NCBI GenBank assembly: GCA_033807695.1
Contig: CM066307.1
Span: 3,906,001 to 3,970,000 of the forward strand
DNA length: 64,000 bases
Source of the DNA: Daedaleopsis sinensis
Lineage: Eukaryota; Basidiomycota; Agaricomycetes; Polyporales; Polyporaceae
Direction: 5' to 3'
Numbering within the stretch: the stretch's first letter is position 1; each line of letters starts with the position of its first letter. The notes below the pieces were generated by a model. The model saw nothing but the letters and a program-made list of their open reading frames with translations. It did not search any database and had not been told where the DNA came from. The translations under genes were made by a program, and so were the position numbers. Positions 1 to 12,099 of the stretch are shown in pieces.

Positions 1-682
1 ATTCCGGTACTGAGGATGGGTCTGACTGCTGCAGACGCCGCCCAGGCGAAGGCCACCGGGCTCAAGGTCGTCGTCATTCTCATCACGCTCTCCGTCACGG
101 TCGTCGGGATGTGGTTCATCAACAAGAAGATGGACGAGGTCAAGCACCGCGTCGTGTACGCGCGGCGCAAGGCCAGGTGCGTCACTTTTTCTTTTTCTCC
201 TCTGTGCTCGCTTGCCCGAGCAGTGGCTAATGCAAGTTGGCTCGTGCAGGCAGGCCAAGGCGCTCGCGGACTCGGACCTGTACCCGTCGCCCCCGGCCTT
301 GACCCTGGGCCCCGACGGCTCGCGCGCTCACATGCCCGCCCCCGCACACGAGCTGGAGCCGCTCTCTCCCAGACTGGCCAAACCGCGCGCGTTGAAGGGA
401 GGCTCGGACGCGTCCCCCGTCTTCGTCATCGACACGGCTCCGCGCTCCCCGGCGCACGGCGTCGGGCTCGACCCGCCCGGGCTGGTCATGCGCGCGCACG
501 CGCACGCGTATGTGGACAGCGGGGACATGACGCCGTACGAGCTGGAGGACCAGTCCCCGTCGTCGCAGTCCTCGTCGAAGGGCCGCTCTTCGGGTGGAGG
601 TAGAAGCCGATCCGGGTCTGTCGCGGTTTCCGCTGTGCCGCAGGCGGCGCAGGGGAACGGGCGGTCGGGGCGGAAGTCGTGA
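1..682 (+). CDS. TVP38/TMEM64-like Golgi membrane protein, 3' end only (copy A)
   Basis: The gene enters from the left edge, so only its last two exons are present: 1-176 and 250-682, with a GTGCGT...GCAG intron between them. The first exon encodes a membrane segment (VVVILITLSVTVVGMWF) followed by INKKMDEVKHRVVYARRKAR. This matches the end of the SNARE-associated (VTT) domain in the complete TVP38 gene at 58.7-61.7 kb (AMWYIYNEMNKVK.LVIYDRRKAR). The second exon is a polar Pro/Ser-rich cytosolic tail of about 145 residues with no known domain. In yeast, TVP38 family proteins sit in Tvp23-type Golgi vesicle membranes. I see no break in the reading frame. The function of this copy is inferred from the family only. 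Confidence 0.75.
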
Positions 683-1841
683 GGCCGCTAGCGCCGTGGT
701 GGCTGCGCACTAGGTAAGTAAGGCTTGCGCCCGCCCCGCTCGCGACCTTTGTTGTTAGGATATACTTATAAGTGTTGCCAGCCGGACTGTACCTGTAGAT
801 GCAAGGTGGTTACTTGAGTCGGATAAGATGGACATGGAACTCTATATCTGTCGCGTGTTGGTCCCCAGTTTCTAGGTGTTGTTGTGAGTGTCTATTGCGC
901 GGCCCGGTGAATCGCTGAACCCTGAATCCTGTCCTGCGTGTACTTATATCGTCAACAGATGGGTCTCGACTCGACTCCCTTATCGTTATATTGAAATGCG
1001 AAGTGCATCGTGTATTGCGGCCTCTGCCGGTCACTGTGGCACGCGCCAACGGCAGGTGTTTTTCCCCGCGCGGTGCAGTATGATTGGGATCTACAAACGA
1101 AGGAGAATGCCCTGCGAGCGGTTTTCTCTGGGGCGATCTGAGGACGCAGAATCCGAGTAGTTTACTCTGAACGCACACCGCTGAAGCACAGCTCTACGTT
1201 GCGGTTTGGTATCTTAGATCTATGATATCATCCACCTGAACGCGTCTACTTTGGGTCTTATCTACTTTCAGGACGCCCTGTCGGCTCGCCAATCGCTGCT
1301 GGCACTGTCTAGAAGAACCTACATAGACGCTCTCTTGGTAAATCAGGTTTGTCGTGGACGGGGCGGGCACCGAGGTGAGTGCTTTCCTTGAACGAAAGCG
1401 ATACAAGGCACCGCCGGGGCTTTGCATATCGCCGTATCCGCAGTACCGGTACAACTGAAAATGAATGCAGATTGTTGTGAGCCTGCGAAGGAGATGTCAA
1501 TGTCGTACATACCCGGCCTGCGGCATCGATTCTTCACATACTTGACAGGCGTACTAACAGCGACGCTGTACTACCCATGCTCTCCGCAATTACCCCAACT
1601 TGCAAGTCAGCGGGCCATGAGAATCATAATCCGTTCTCATGTCGCCTTCACCTCCGCAACCTTCGACCGGGACTCGGAGGATCTGCTATAAACCAAGAAG
1701 ATAGCTCAGCTAGACTGAAGCTCCCTTCCTCCTCATTAGCTATCTGGCTTCCCATCTGGTTATGATGAACGAGTATGTGGTCCCCGCCTGTTGCTCACAC
1801 AAGTGACTCTAGTACTGACTACTATGCTACTGCCCTCATAG
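683..1841. other. Intergenic stretch between the two TVP38-like genes
   Basis: No convincing exon was found here. The missing first exon of the downstream TVP38-like gene probably lies in the last 150 bp, but I could not fix its ATG. Short open frames on both strands share no features with known proteins. Confidence 0.4.
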
Positions 1842-3491
1842 GGATAATCGCAATGCATTCCCTATCTACACGCCCCAGCCGCGGACAGTAACAAACCTCG
1901 ACATAGCTCATGTCTATCCGCCTGCAGACTCTTCGGCATCCAAAATTCGGCCGACATCCCTTGGCCAGGGGCATGAAGACAGCAAGGCTACTGGGTCAGT
2001 CAACGTTGAGGTCTATTCCCGCCCGGTCACACGTACTCCTAGTCCTACACCGTTTGAGCAAGAGGCGTTGTCGACGAAGATCCGCTCGTGCAACCTGACC
2101 TACTTCAAGAGATATATCAGTTGGTGGTGGCTGAAGAACCCGAAGAACCTAGGTGCGGTCGTCTTTCACTGCACAGTACGAACCATCTATTGAACAGTAT
2201 CATGGCCCACTCCTGTGATCAGCCGCGCTAGTTGCGACGCTGATCATCTTGACTGGCGTCATTGCGTTCTTCGCCCTTCAGAAACAGCTAGTGTACGCCA
2301 TGCTTCCTGCCTTCGAGTGGTTAAGAAAGTGAGTCCCTCTCCACAACCTCTCCTATCCACATTACCCTGAAGCCAGCGTCGGTGGTGCTCTAGGACACCC
2401 GGGGCATGGCTCATTCCTATTGGTATCATGATCGTCCTATCGTGTCCGCCGGTACGCATTCCATACGCGACGCCACGATGAAAGACCCCGACTCACTGCG
2501 TCCTGCGGCCTCTTCCAGCTCTTCGGTCACGAGTTCGTCGCCATTCTGTGCGGCGACATCTGGGGTGTCTGGATCGGCTTTGGGATCGTCGCTGCAGGCA
2601 CTGTCTTTGGGGAGCTCTTCACCTACTAGTGAGTCGAACCGCCTCCGTCGCGCTTTACGGCTTGATCGATTTATCCTGTGACTGATAATATGTTACGTAG
2701 CGTGTTCAGATTTGGATGCAGGGCACGCGGAGAGAAAATGGAGGCGAAGAACCTCAAGTACGCGCTCATTTGCGAGGTCATCCGTGAGGGCGGCCTGCCG
2801 ATGGCTGTCATAGTGCGGTTTAGCACCATCCCTCCTCATCGTGAGTCGATGTATGTGATCAAGTGTTAGGATGCTGACGTTGCTCTCAGTCACTACGGCT
2901 TTATTTGCAACGGCGGGGATGCACGTTACCACGTTCCTCATGGCGGCGCTTTTCGCACTTCCCAAGCAACTGGCGATCGTGTACGTTGGGATCGCGGATG
3001 GCAACAGCAGCGGCGCGCCTGCGGACGAGAACCTCGGTCAGTGAATTCGAGTTTGAGTGTTACTCACTCGCTAAACTCCCCTGCCGCATCACAGGTCAGA
3101 AGACATCTACGATAGCCGTCATTGTCAAGGTTGTTGTCGCGATTGCCACTGTCGTCATCACCGTTTACGCGATGCGGTACATTGACAAGAAAATGAACAT
3201 CGTCAAGGAGCGTGTTATATACGCACGGCGGAAGGCGAGGTCTAAGAACGGTGAGCTGAGACTGTTGACGGTTCCTTGAGCATCATGTCTAACCGTCAGT
3301 ATCAGTCCCGACGGACGCTGCGGGTCTCGAAGAGTCGGAGACCTCGATCCCAGATCTAGGTGAGCGGGGTAGACGGTGACTGGTAAAGAGAAATTCGGGG
3401 TTCTCTGACACACGATCCAGGTCTTCAACCTCACATTGCACCTCGCGCTGGCGCCCATGTTCCGCTTCGCTCTAAATCTGTGAAGAATTGA
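1842..3491 (+). CDS. TVP38/TMEM64-like Golgi membrane protein (copy B)
   Basis: Nine exons can be read: 1842-2152, 2232-2328, 2394-2451, 2519-2628, 2701-2840, 2890-3036, 3095-3250, 3300-3359 and 3421-3491. All are joined by GT-AG introns in a consistent phase. The product carries the family landmarks in order: RTPSPTP in the cytosolic N-terminus, a hydrophobic segment (LIILTGVIAFFAL), LIPIGIMIVLSCPP, LFGHEFVAILCG, GFGIVAAGTVFGEL, ARGEKMEAKN, REGGLPMAVIVRFSTIPPH, LPKQLAIVYVGIA, and a last membrane segment followed by YARRKARSKN. Two internal exons (58 and 110 nt) have exactly the same lengths as their counterparts in the complete gene at 58.7-61.7 kb. The acceptor at 1841 implies a further upstream exon holding the start, which I could not place. 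The C-terminal tail is much shorter than in the other copies. It looks functional but divergent. Confidence 0.8.
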
Positions 3492-3999
3492 GGACAAGCG
3501 ATAGGTCTCGGTGACCCCATCCGTGAATGCATAGTTTGGCCCTATGTAAAAGAGCGCAGCCTATGTGGAATGCGGACTCACTCTTCTGTCTTTACTCCGT
3601 AGCTAAGCACGTCGGTCAGTACGGCTCCCAATTGTTTAAAAACCCGGCGGGGGTGAAGATAGTAAGGTCCAGACCTCGTGGCCGCCGGACACAAAATTTC
3701 CGAGTGACCGGAAAGCTTCTCGTTGGTCCTGGTCAGTCTGACAGTCATATATATTAGTTGCAATTCTGAGACAATGCGGCAGTCTGCGTCTACTTTGATA
3801 CCCCGCATGGGTTATGAAAGGTCCATTCCGTTGCCGTACTCGCCCGGCTCCGTCAACTCCCGGGATATAGCTGAAATCCATTCAGCGGATCCCATCCTGG
3901 GGCCAGAACGGATAGAGTCGCTAGAACTAATATTAGTCTTATCTTTAGCAAGGTCGGCGCGATACGCAGTGTCATTGGCGAGAGCTCACCTTCAGATGA
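3492..3999. other. Intergenic region between convergent genes
   Basis: About 500 bp between the stop codons of the TVP38-like gene and the BTB gene. It should hold both 3' UTRs and terminators. Nothing else was recognised. Confidence 0.4.
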
Positions 4000-5065
4000 T
4001 CAACCTGTGACCCACCCTTCGTCTGGCAAACCCAGTGTTTCCGGCAGAGTCTCCCATACTTCCAGCCTTGCGTCCATGTCCCTCCTACGCAGCATGTCGA
4101 CACAAGAAGCGCACAACAGTCCCTGTTCTCCCAGAGCTTCCATCTCGTTTAGAAAAAAGCGAGTCAAAGGCTGATACCCCAAGACGTCCAAGAACGTGGT
4201 CGGAAACCTACGCCGCTCGCTGGTAAGAGTTTGCTCACACAGCACGCAGGTCTGACAAGACTCGCTCGGATCGACGTCGTACATCTCTGCAGCAATCTGT
4301 GCGTCGCGTGCCTGTAGGTCCGTGCGCGCGTCCAGACAAAGCTCTAAGTCGTCCATGCTGAGTTTCTCCAGCGTTCCGTCCGACCGATGGCACCCATGGA
4401 GAAGCGTGTGGGTGTCCAAGTTGCAGCTTGCGTAAAGGGCGGTTGGGAGCATCTCCGGACGGTTGACGAGGCGGAACAGGTTGAAGGCCTCAATCGCGTC
4501 CCCGGCATGCAGGTGGACCACGCCATTGCTCCGTCCTTGGTGAGGTTCCCAGACGCCAAAGTCAGGACTGAAAATGGTCTTCAATCGGCGCAGGGCCTCG
4601 TCGAGGATGAGGTCCACTTGGTACTTGTGGCCCATACGCACGAGGGAGGCGAGTACGGAGAATTGTGCGAGGCTCGCAGGAGCCATGTATCTGAGGCCGA
4701 GAAGTTAGCGGACGGATGGCGCGAAGCACGTTCCAGTGAAATGGTGAGACGCACCTTGGGCCGTCGTATATTGCTTCAAGGAAGCGCTTGAAATCGCAGG
4801 CGGTGTCAGTCACATGGATTGTCGGGCAGCCGTCATACGTGTGATTTGAAACCTCAGAGCTCGCGAGGGGCTGTGAGAAATTGAAGACGTCCTTGAATAC
4901 GACGGAGTGTCGAGATAGAGGCCCGCGATGGACACGGAATGCGGCCTGTTGCGCGAGAATAACCACATTTCCGTCCTCGAACCACATGTCAAGGTCACGT
5001 TGAAATGGTTCGGTGTGAGTGCCGTTGCCAGCTGTATGTTCGATAGGGCGATCTTGCAGAGACAT
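4000..5065 (-). CDS. BTB/POZ domain protein (BTB 1)
   Basis: Two exons, 5065-4755 and 4690-4000, separated by a 64-nt GTGCGT...CTCAG intron, give 333 residues. The N-terminal third is a BTB/POZ fold as found in large mushroom families: DLDMWFEDGNVVILAQQ, FRVHRGPLSRHSVVF, then FKRFLEAIYDG about 90 residues into the protein. After the splice it reads LAQFSVLASLVRMGHKYQVD, the usual alpha-helical extension of these proteins. A Cys-rich stretch (CQTCVLCEQTL and LCASCVDML) near the C-terminus may bind metal. BTB domains mediate dimerisation and often act as Cullin-3 adaptors, but no partner domain is visible here. The ATG at 5065 is the first in frame. Two other members of the family occur at 20 kb and 53-54 kb. 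Confidence 0.85.
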
Positions 5066-7029
5066 CCTATCGTGAAAAAGGGCAGTGGTAACCTAGCTGG
5101 GTCACCAAGAGAAGCTCCTCGGAAGTCGGAAGTGGTCCAGGCGGCAGTATGAGTCGCAAACAAAGAGCAGGCTGGCGCCCGTTAATGGTGTAATAATAGC
5201 AATTTCAAATACCCCAAGAATCGACCCGGTTCGGTTTATTTAAGAAGCCTCAAATCGGTTTGAACTCTCCGACCTAAATAAGGTACGCAAAACGACTCGA
5301 GGAGGAGGAGTGTAACGTGAGAGGCTAGCACTTAAGCGAGCATACTCTGGGATAGCAAACACACCCATGAGTTACGACGGGATTTGAGTCGAAACCTAGC
5401 AACATTGGGCTACTCGGAGTACAACGATGATACTACAAAGGACAGACGGTCGTCGGCCCTGTAGCTACGCCCTCCAAATCGAAAATAGGTTACTACAGCG
5501 AGCCGTTCGGACATACATCCCCAGCAAGACTTGATCACGGTCAGAGCGGGTGACACAGCCGTATCCGCGCAGTCAAAGGCAGGCGAGGCCGAGGCCGATC
5601 GCCTCACAGTCGCACCTGCCAATAGTGCTGCACGCACACTGAGGCGCCAAAGACCTATACAGCCTCCTGAACAACCTTTCGCCTGCGGCCTCTTCTCTTG
5701 AGCGGTGGTCGCTCGGATGGTGTGTCGAGCTGCGAGTCGCGACGCGTAAGATGGTGCGCGATGAACGCGCCAGAGCGGGCTATCGGGGAGCAGTCTATGT
5801 TCGTATCTGTGAGCGTCGAGCTCGAACTCGCACCTACTTTGGACCAAGTGTCCGCACACGCGGCGGACATCCAAGTCGTCCTGCCAGTGGTTGTGAGCGC
5901 GTGGGCACTGCATTCGACGCACTGCACTCCGCTGCCCGTCCGACAATTGCGTACCCGAGAGGCTCGTGCACGGTGGCGGGCACGGCGCGAGCGACGAGGT
6001 GTCGATGTGTATGCTTGTGGGTATGTGCGGGCTCCTAGGAACCTCCCGTATTTGACTACTGTAAGAACGAACTGTCAGATTGACGGCGGACAGCAAGTCT
6101 CGAGGAGGCCTAGGTCAAACGACGTCCAGTGAGCGCGAAGGTCCGCACGAAGGGAAGGGATGCGTGAACGTGCATCATTGCGCGCAAAAAAAGAACCCTG
6201 GAGCACGCATGCACGCATCCCCGCTGCTACACCAATCACAGAGGTGAAAACCTTAGCGGAGGAGGCGGGCCGTGGCGAGCAGGGAAATAGCGGCGGCCCA
6301 TCTGAGTGCAGCTCACCTATCTTCCAATCACGGTGAGACCGCCATATCGATACCCTGTCCATATCGATACCATGGATGGTCTCGCAAGATGAGAGTACCA
6401 TTCAGCGCATCGGAGCTGTCAGACGCGAATGCATGGGTTGAAGCGAGGAGGATGTCGCGAAGTTCGAAGGCAGCTGCAGGACCGTGTCTGAGCCTCAGGC
6501 GAGGGGGCTGAGCATGGAGCGATGACAATCGCAAGGACGGGGAGGCTCGGGCGACGGGCAGAGATGGGTACTCACCGGCACCACGGTCCTCGCTCTGCCA
6601 GCACCTTCGTTGTCCCGCTTACTGCGCAGCGCTTTCGTCGGTCTCGCGCAGCACCAACAACATCAAGTCGACCGTAACTCGGAGGCCGTAGTCATCGTGG
6701 TAGGCCATGGAAACTAAATGCGACAGCGAAGGGTCGCGGTGGGTGACTTGGGCCGGAGGGCGTCCAACACGGAGATGACAGTGTTCGGTGAAATTGAAGA
6801 CATAGAGATGTTTGAGTAGCTCCCTGGACGCTTGAGAAGTCACCTCCACGTCGGGGAACAGCAGCCTGAGGGTGTGTACGTTGCATTCTGGAGGCGACTC
6901 GAGAGACAGTGATACTAGGCAGACTGCAGTCCAAGTTGCCGTCCCTGCCGCCTGGCCATTCTAGAGTCTGGAAGCCCTTGAAGCTTGAGGTCTGAAGTTC
7001 CGGATCGTGTGCGACCGTATAACCTAAAT
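5066..7029. other. Gene-poor stretch upstream of the BTB gene
   Basis: Nearly 2 kb without a supportable gene. The open frames on both strands at 5.4-6.1 kb are arginine- and serine-rich overlapping readings of GC-rich DNA and look spurious. A segment at about 6.13-6.28 kb resembles DNA upstream of the third F-box unit (about 42.75-42.88 kb), so this may be the eroded outer edge of the same duplicated block. Confidence 0.35.
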
Positions 7030-10000
7030 GCTGATTGACGACGTGACTCGACATTGGATAATACTAATCTCCGAGACTTCAGTCCGACAGCCTCCCGATC
7101 TCGCACAGTGCGCCCCGCGGTCTCGCGGCTCCTGGGAGGCGGATAGGGGGGGGCGAAGGCGAGACAGGACAACTGAACCAGCGTACTGAACCAGCGTGCT
7201 GACATGCGTTGATGGTGGACACTGCAAATATATCAGTCTGACGGTCACTGGCAGGACAATGTGGAGTGTGGTTCAGGAGATCTACACAGTGCACGTACGC
7301 GTGATGTACCAATTGAGTGGGCGAGTATCGCCTGAGGCTGCTGCAATGTTTGAGTCTAAGATTATTGGCAGACCATCATCCATGAAGAAAGACGTACATG
7401 ATCTATCCCCAGCCATACTTGATGTCAACGCAGCGGCTGTGTATCTCGGGACACTTGCTTTGCAGCGCGAGTCGAAAGCACTCTCCCTTTAATGTCTCAC
7501 TAGAATAGATGTGGAACACAATTCCTATCTGTACCATTTTCTGCTGCGTCAGGGTTTGCTTGAAAATCATAAGATCAGCACTAGGATGGCCCCCTTTCGC
7601 ATCTGATTCGGTCTCTACGCCCAGGCTGGGAGTCACTGCCAGTGCCTCGATCCAGTCGTCGATGTTCCCCACTGTGATATCCAGCAGTATCTCCTTCAAA
7701 TGCGGCCCAGTTAGATGCTGCAAAATGCGTGACAATTGCCTGCACAAGCTCGCGAACCCGGAGCGCCCAATGTCGAACGGGCTGAAGTCGAGTAGGAGTT
7801 TCTCTAGACTGGTCATGTCGGAGATATGTGCGCGCAGCACCTTGATGTCTGCCAAATAGGGATATACATAGACCAGTCAGCTACCCGCTCATTCACAATG
7901 TGACGGACCACGGTCTACCTGCAGCCCGGCAGTGTAGTTCTACGATAGATGACGCCGACATGTGTAGGAAATTGTTCTTGCCGTGCTCTCCACATTCTAT
8001 TTCACATTTCCCAAAGTGCACGTGCTTGATTGAGCGGATGGTCGACGTAGTACAAAGCCATTCGAGAAGCTCCGCCTGCCGTCCAGGATCCAATTCGTCT
8101 ACCGTGAGGTCAGAAATTGCAGGTCGGCGTCCTGGGACCGTAGCTCCGAACGGAAAAGGCGGGCGCCTCGGCTGGGGCCATTTCACGCCCCTCAGCTTCA
8201 ACGTGGACAACCGAGACACTGCTGAAAGCATGCGTCCGATTGCTTGGAAGGACGGGAAACTGCAATTTTCGAGAATAAGGGTGTGGAGTGCGGGGAATGC
8301 TGAGAATGTCGTGAAGGTGCTGGGGTGCCATGGCAATGGCAGTGCATCTCGTCGGAAATCAGGGGCAGAGTCTATGGTGAGCCTCTCTAAACTTGGGAAG
8401 TGGCCGGCAAGGCGATGTATACAGGATTGAGAGTACTTTTGATCCCATGACCAGCGAAGGCTGATCTCAGATGTATAGCATAGTTGACGTTGCATGGATT
8501 GAGAATGACGGTCCGAGTCCATCCAGGCCTGAAGGAAACATTCCAGTGACACACCGCATACGCCAAACTCCAGTTTCTGGAATAGATGTCGCCTGCTAGC
8601 TGGGAGCCAGGTTGAGCACACGAGTGTGCAGGCGAATAATGTGCGGCAACGAACGACGCCGTCGTCCTCAAGGCCCACACATGCGATGATCAGGTCGGTG
8701 ATTTCTGGGGGAATTGGTCGACGCTGTTCAAGCACACACGACGTCAGGGAATTCTACAATATCTCAGTGAACTATGTCGACTCACCTCTAGACTGGAAGC
8801 TGACGGCGCAGCCCGAGCATGTTCGACTTGTAGGTCTGACTCGGCCATCGTGGATATTATATCTTGCTGTAGAAAATGCGAACATCATTGGTCTCGTCTC
8901 GAGGAAACTGTCCTTCAGACAGACGTACCGAACGTACCGAACGATGGAAAGCTGCTGGTTCTGCGCGGCCCATCGGGCACGGATTAAGTATCCCTTCGGT
9001 CGTACTGAACAGTCTGCAGCCTGAAACCGCATGACACACCTCGTGTCGCACCTAAGAAGCTTCTCTCTCTTAGCATTATACATACGCCCGCGCAAAACGC
9101 CATTCAGTCCGCACCGCCCGTCAGCACTGGTAGGGCGCGGTCCATGTGGCTCTCTTCTCCCACCTGCCTCCGCTTATCTCACGCCGGCACTCGTGGTGAG
9201 AATCGAACGCAGGAAACCTCGGTCGCTATTAGAGCGGGCTGGCTCTGCCCTCGTACACGCGTACACTGTCCGAGAGCAGTCTGTATCACTCCAGTGCGTT
9301 AGGTGACAGCCGCTGTAGTATCCTGCAGAGCTCACGCCGTAAGCATAGACTTCGGTCAGCAGAGAGCGCGAGGCGAGTGGAGACATACCTCGATCATATG
9401 TACGTCTGGCACCCCATCTTCGAAGACAGTCCGCGATGTGCATTGCAATCGCGCGGCCCGATCCGAAACCCTGATTACTATCGGATATCAAAACCCCGTC
9501 CCCTGTGCTGCTCGAGAATACGGATGCGGGTCGCCGACGTTCTCGACCACCTAGTCCGTTCCAGCGCGAGAACTCGGAAGCTCGACGGGAGGACCACTGC
9601 CAGATTGGGGGTCCAAGAAGGACCACGTCCGGCGGTCTCGTTCCCTCGAACGATAGTCGCTGGGCCATGGGCCCCGAGTCCACTGGCAGGTGTGCGTCGA
9701 GGCGTGAGTCGCGAGGCGCTCGGGCTGAGCTAGATCCTCGAGGAGTTGTAAAAGAGATGGAGACGCTCGCAAACATCGTTGTCGTCGTCGCGCGCACTCC
9801 TGCCTTTCTTTTTCCCGCAGGGGCTCCGTGCTGCATGCTGCATGCGTGCCACTGAGGCCGTCCGAAAACCATGACTTAGCGGCGCACGCAGCTGAAGTTT
9901 GTATGTTATGTCGCACACACGCGGATGTTCGGGTTCACGGAGCGAGCCGCGCGGCGTAGATGGGCACGTGCAGGCTCCATGTGTGATCACTGTGGTGAGA
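7030..10000. repeat. Segmental duplication, F-box unit 1
   Basis: The F-box gene together with at least 1 kb on its 5' side and about 350 bp on its 3' side recurs at 38.3-40.2, 40.2-45.4 and 45.5-51 kb. Shared landmarks outside the coding part include the ATTGAGTG...GAGTATCGCCTG tract just past the stop (about 7.31-7.34 kb), the GAACATCAT..GGTCTCGTCTCGAG tract just upstream of the ATG (8.88 kb), GCACTGGTAG.GCGCGGTC (about 9.12 kb) and the CGTCCGGCGGTCT block (about 9.63 kb). Edges are approximate. Confidence 0.7.
7403..8848 (-). CDS. F-box-like domain protein, copy 1
   Basis: Three exons (8848-8786, 8753-7919, 7848-7403) give 447 residues. Exon 1 encodes a short acidic leader starting MAESD. 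Exon 2 opens with the F-box-like motif (IPPEITDLIIACVGLED ... TLVCSTWLPASRRHLFQ, roughly residues 32-80). It continues with Leu-rich segments such as FPALHTLILENCSFPSFQAIGRML, which loosely resemble the LRR-like region of mushroom F-box proteins. Exon 3 continues ISDMTSLEKLLLDF. The splice sites and exon 1 are conserved in the three other copies at 38-47 kb, which supports the model strongly. F-box proteins are substrate receptors of SCF ubiquitin ligases. The substrate cannot be guessed. The C-terminal ~130 residues diverge most between copies. Confidence 0.85.
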
Positions 10001-10160
10001 GCATGGTTAGAAAGTCAGAAGAGGAAGAGCGACGATAGAAGAGACGCCAGGCCCCGAGCTCTTAGGCTTGAGGCCTCGTTCAAATGATAGACGAGATGGG
10101 CGGACGTGGATCCGCGCTTGAGTCACGGTACGGGGAGCAGGACAAGAGCGAAGACGGTAG
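8849..10160. other. 5' flank of F-box copy 1
   Basis: Conserved with the upstream DNA of the other F-box copies, therefore part of the duplicated unit and probably including the promoter. I see no gene here. The long opposite-strand frames at 9.17-9.9 kb are not conserved as protein between the copies. Confidence 0.5.
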
Positions 10161-10164
10161 TACG

Positions 10165-11430
10165 TGCTCACTCACCTACTCCCTATCACTACGATGCATG
10201 CCACCATATCGAGATCCGGGGGCTACCTCATGGAATAAGCGTACTGAGCAATCTGGAGGCATCAGAGTCGAAGGCAAGGTCTGAAGTGACGAGGCTCTTA
10301 CCTGCACTCGATGCCCAGTCCAAGCAGATACGGGCGCCGCTGGCTAACGCAGCCTGGTTTCGCGCCTCTACCGCACGTTGGAAATGCCTTGCGAGGTCTG
10401 CTCAAAGGACAAGTATCGTTAAGCACGATCGTAAGCGATATAGTCAGAGAAGACGCGTTCATGGAGTCCGTGGGGAGAACCCCTCGTACTTGCTGACCCA
10501 ATGCAGGCCGTGACCTAGCAAGCCGTCGTGAGACGACCCACCATCCACGTTCTAAGAAATATAATGAATGCTCAAGATCTCCAATCGCATTCACTATATT
10601 TTTTGAAACGCAAGTCTGCCAGAACCTAGAGGGGACTAGCATGCCGTCGATGCGGCCGCCGCCCACTCTCCGGCATGACTGGAGAGCCACGGAGTGCAGT
10701 CTCGGAGGACCTGGTCCTCCGCCCCGAGTACCTCTCAAGGAGTTGAGACGCACGGGGAGCAAGCGATAGGGTTTTGGGGATTCGGAAGGGAGAAAATGCA
10801 AGACTCACTCGCCTATGCCTATTCACGATGGATGTCACCATATCTAGGACCATAACGGGCACCATACCTCATCGGCCAAGAGTAACGAGGATCTTACTGC
10901 GATGGTCAGGCAGGCTGCGCACCCGCCTCTAGTCATCGTGTGCTGAGCGCTGGCCAACACCGTCTGATCTCCCGCCTCTCCCGCGCTTTCGAGATCTGCT
11001 TCAAAGGACAAGTGTCATACAGCACAATCGTAAGCTCTTTGCTCGGGCTATCGTCAGAGAAAACGCGATGATAGAATCGGTGCGAACAACCCCTCGTCCT
11101 TGCTGACACAGTGCAGGCCGTGATATAGCAGGTGCCGTGGCGCCAGACAACCAACTACCCACATGTTAAAGAATAAAATGGATGCTCATGATCTCCAATC
11201 ACATTCACTTCATACTTTAAAATGTCGGTCTGCCAGAACCCGGATGAGACTAGCACGCCGTCGATGCGGCGGCCGCCCACTCTCCGGTGTGACTGGAGAG
11301 ACACGGAGTGCAGTCTCGGAGGACCTGGTCCTCCGCCCCGAGTGTCTCTCAAGAAATTGAGACGTACGGGGAGCAAGCGATAGGGCTTCGGGGATTCCGA
11401 AGGGAGAGAATGCAAAGGACTCACCCTACT
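10165..11430. repeat. Tandem direct repeat, two units of about 630 bp
   Basis: Unit A (about 10165-10805) and unit B (about 10800-11430) align along their whole length. Both carry CTCAAAGGACAAGT, TGCAGGCCGTGA.ATAGCA (10505, 11117), GCGGC..CCGCCCACTCTCCGG (10650, 11265), GGACCTGGTCCTCCGCCCCGAGT (10709, 11320, a palindrome) and GGGGAGCAAGCGATAGGG (10756, 11367). On the minus strand each boundary coincides with a GTGAGT, and a piece of the frame (SESPKPYRLLPVRLN, GGGPGPPRLHSV) stays open in both. They may be duplicated exons of a decayed minus-strand gene. No protein family was recognised. Confidence 0.75.
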
Positions 11431-12099
11431 TAGTGGTCAAGTACGACGGCGACGACCATCGTAGCGCGACCTCATGCGCACGTGTCACACTAGCGGAGTC
11501 TAGGCGCAAATCGTAGAGGTGTATACGCGCACTGGTTTCCAGAGAGACTCGGACATCGGTCAGTGATTTTCTGGCCGCCCTCGAGCGATGGATGTGGTGC
11601 TTACTACTAAAATGTTCCTCGCAGCTGCCGGTGTTTGGGGATCGGAGGGATCAGCAGGTCTAAATCCTCCTCTTGCATCATTTTGCAGGTGCGATAGGCC
11701 GAGATCTCCATTGATAGCTTCATCGCGTCGTCGCGCGAGGAAGAGAGCGACTCAGCGAGATGAGTGTAGTGCGCAACGGACTCTGCCGGAGGGGATCCCG
11801 AGCGCTGGTAGGGGTATCACGGCATACTGATGACGCAGAACCGTACTGAGCGCCGATAGATGCGATGAGCGCGGATGCAGCAGCGCAGTTCGAAACACAT
11901 CGCTATCATCTCGTTCAGTTTCCAGTGAGGTGACTGTGCTTCAACAGCCTGAGTTCGCTGTACAGTCGTCGGTGAGCACGATGGAGCCCCCACAGTATAC
12001 AAGGCGGACAACCATAAGGCTTGTTCTATCAACCCACCACTACTAGACCTAGGTCTCAGGCTCTCACATCTTCAACCAGACTCGCCTTCAAGCTCAGAT
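11431..12099. other. Intergenic, nothing recognised
   Basis: About 670 bp without a conserved frame or repeat. It should contain the former promoter of the dehydrogenase pseudogene, whose ATG is at 12100. Confidence 0.35.

Noticed and set aside
5410..6132. Overlapping long open frames on both strands (144-228 codons)
   Set aside because: They are Arg/Ser-rich readings of GC-rich DNA without domains, introns or conservation, and they overlap each other antisense.
9174..9872. 232-codon minus-strand frame in the F-box 5' flank
   Set aside because: The equivalent DNA upstream of copies 2-4 does not keep this frame, so it is not a conserved protein.
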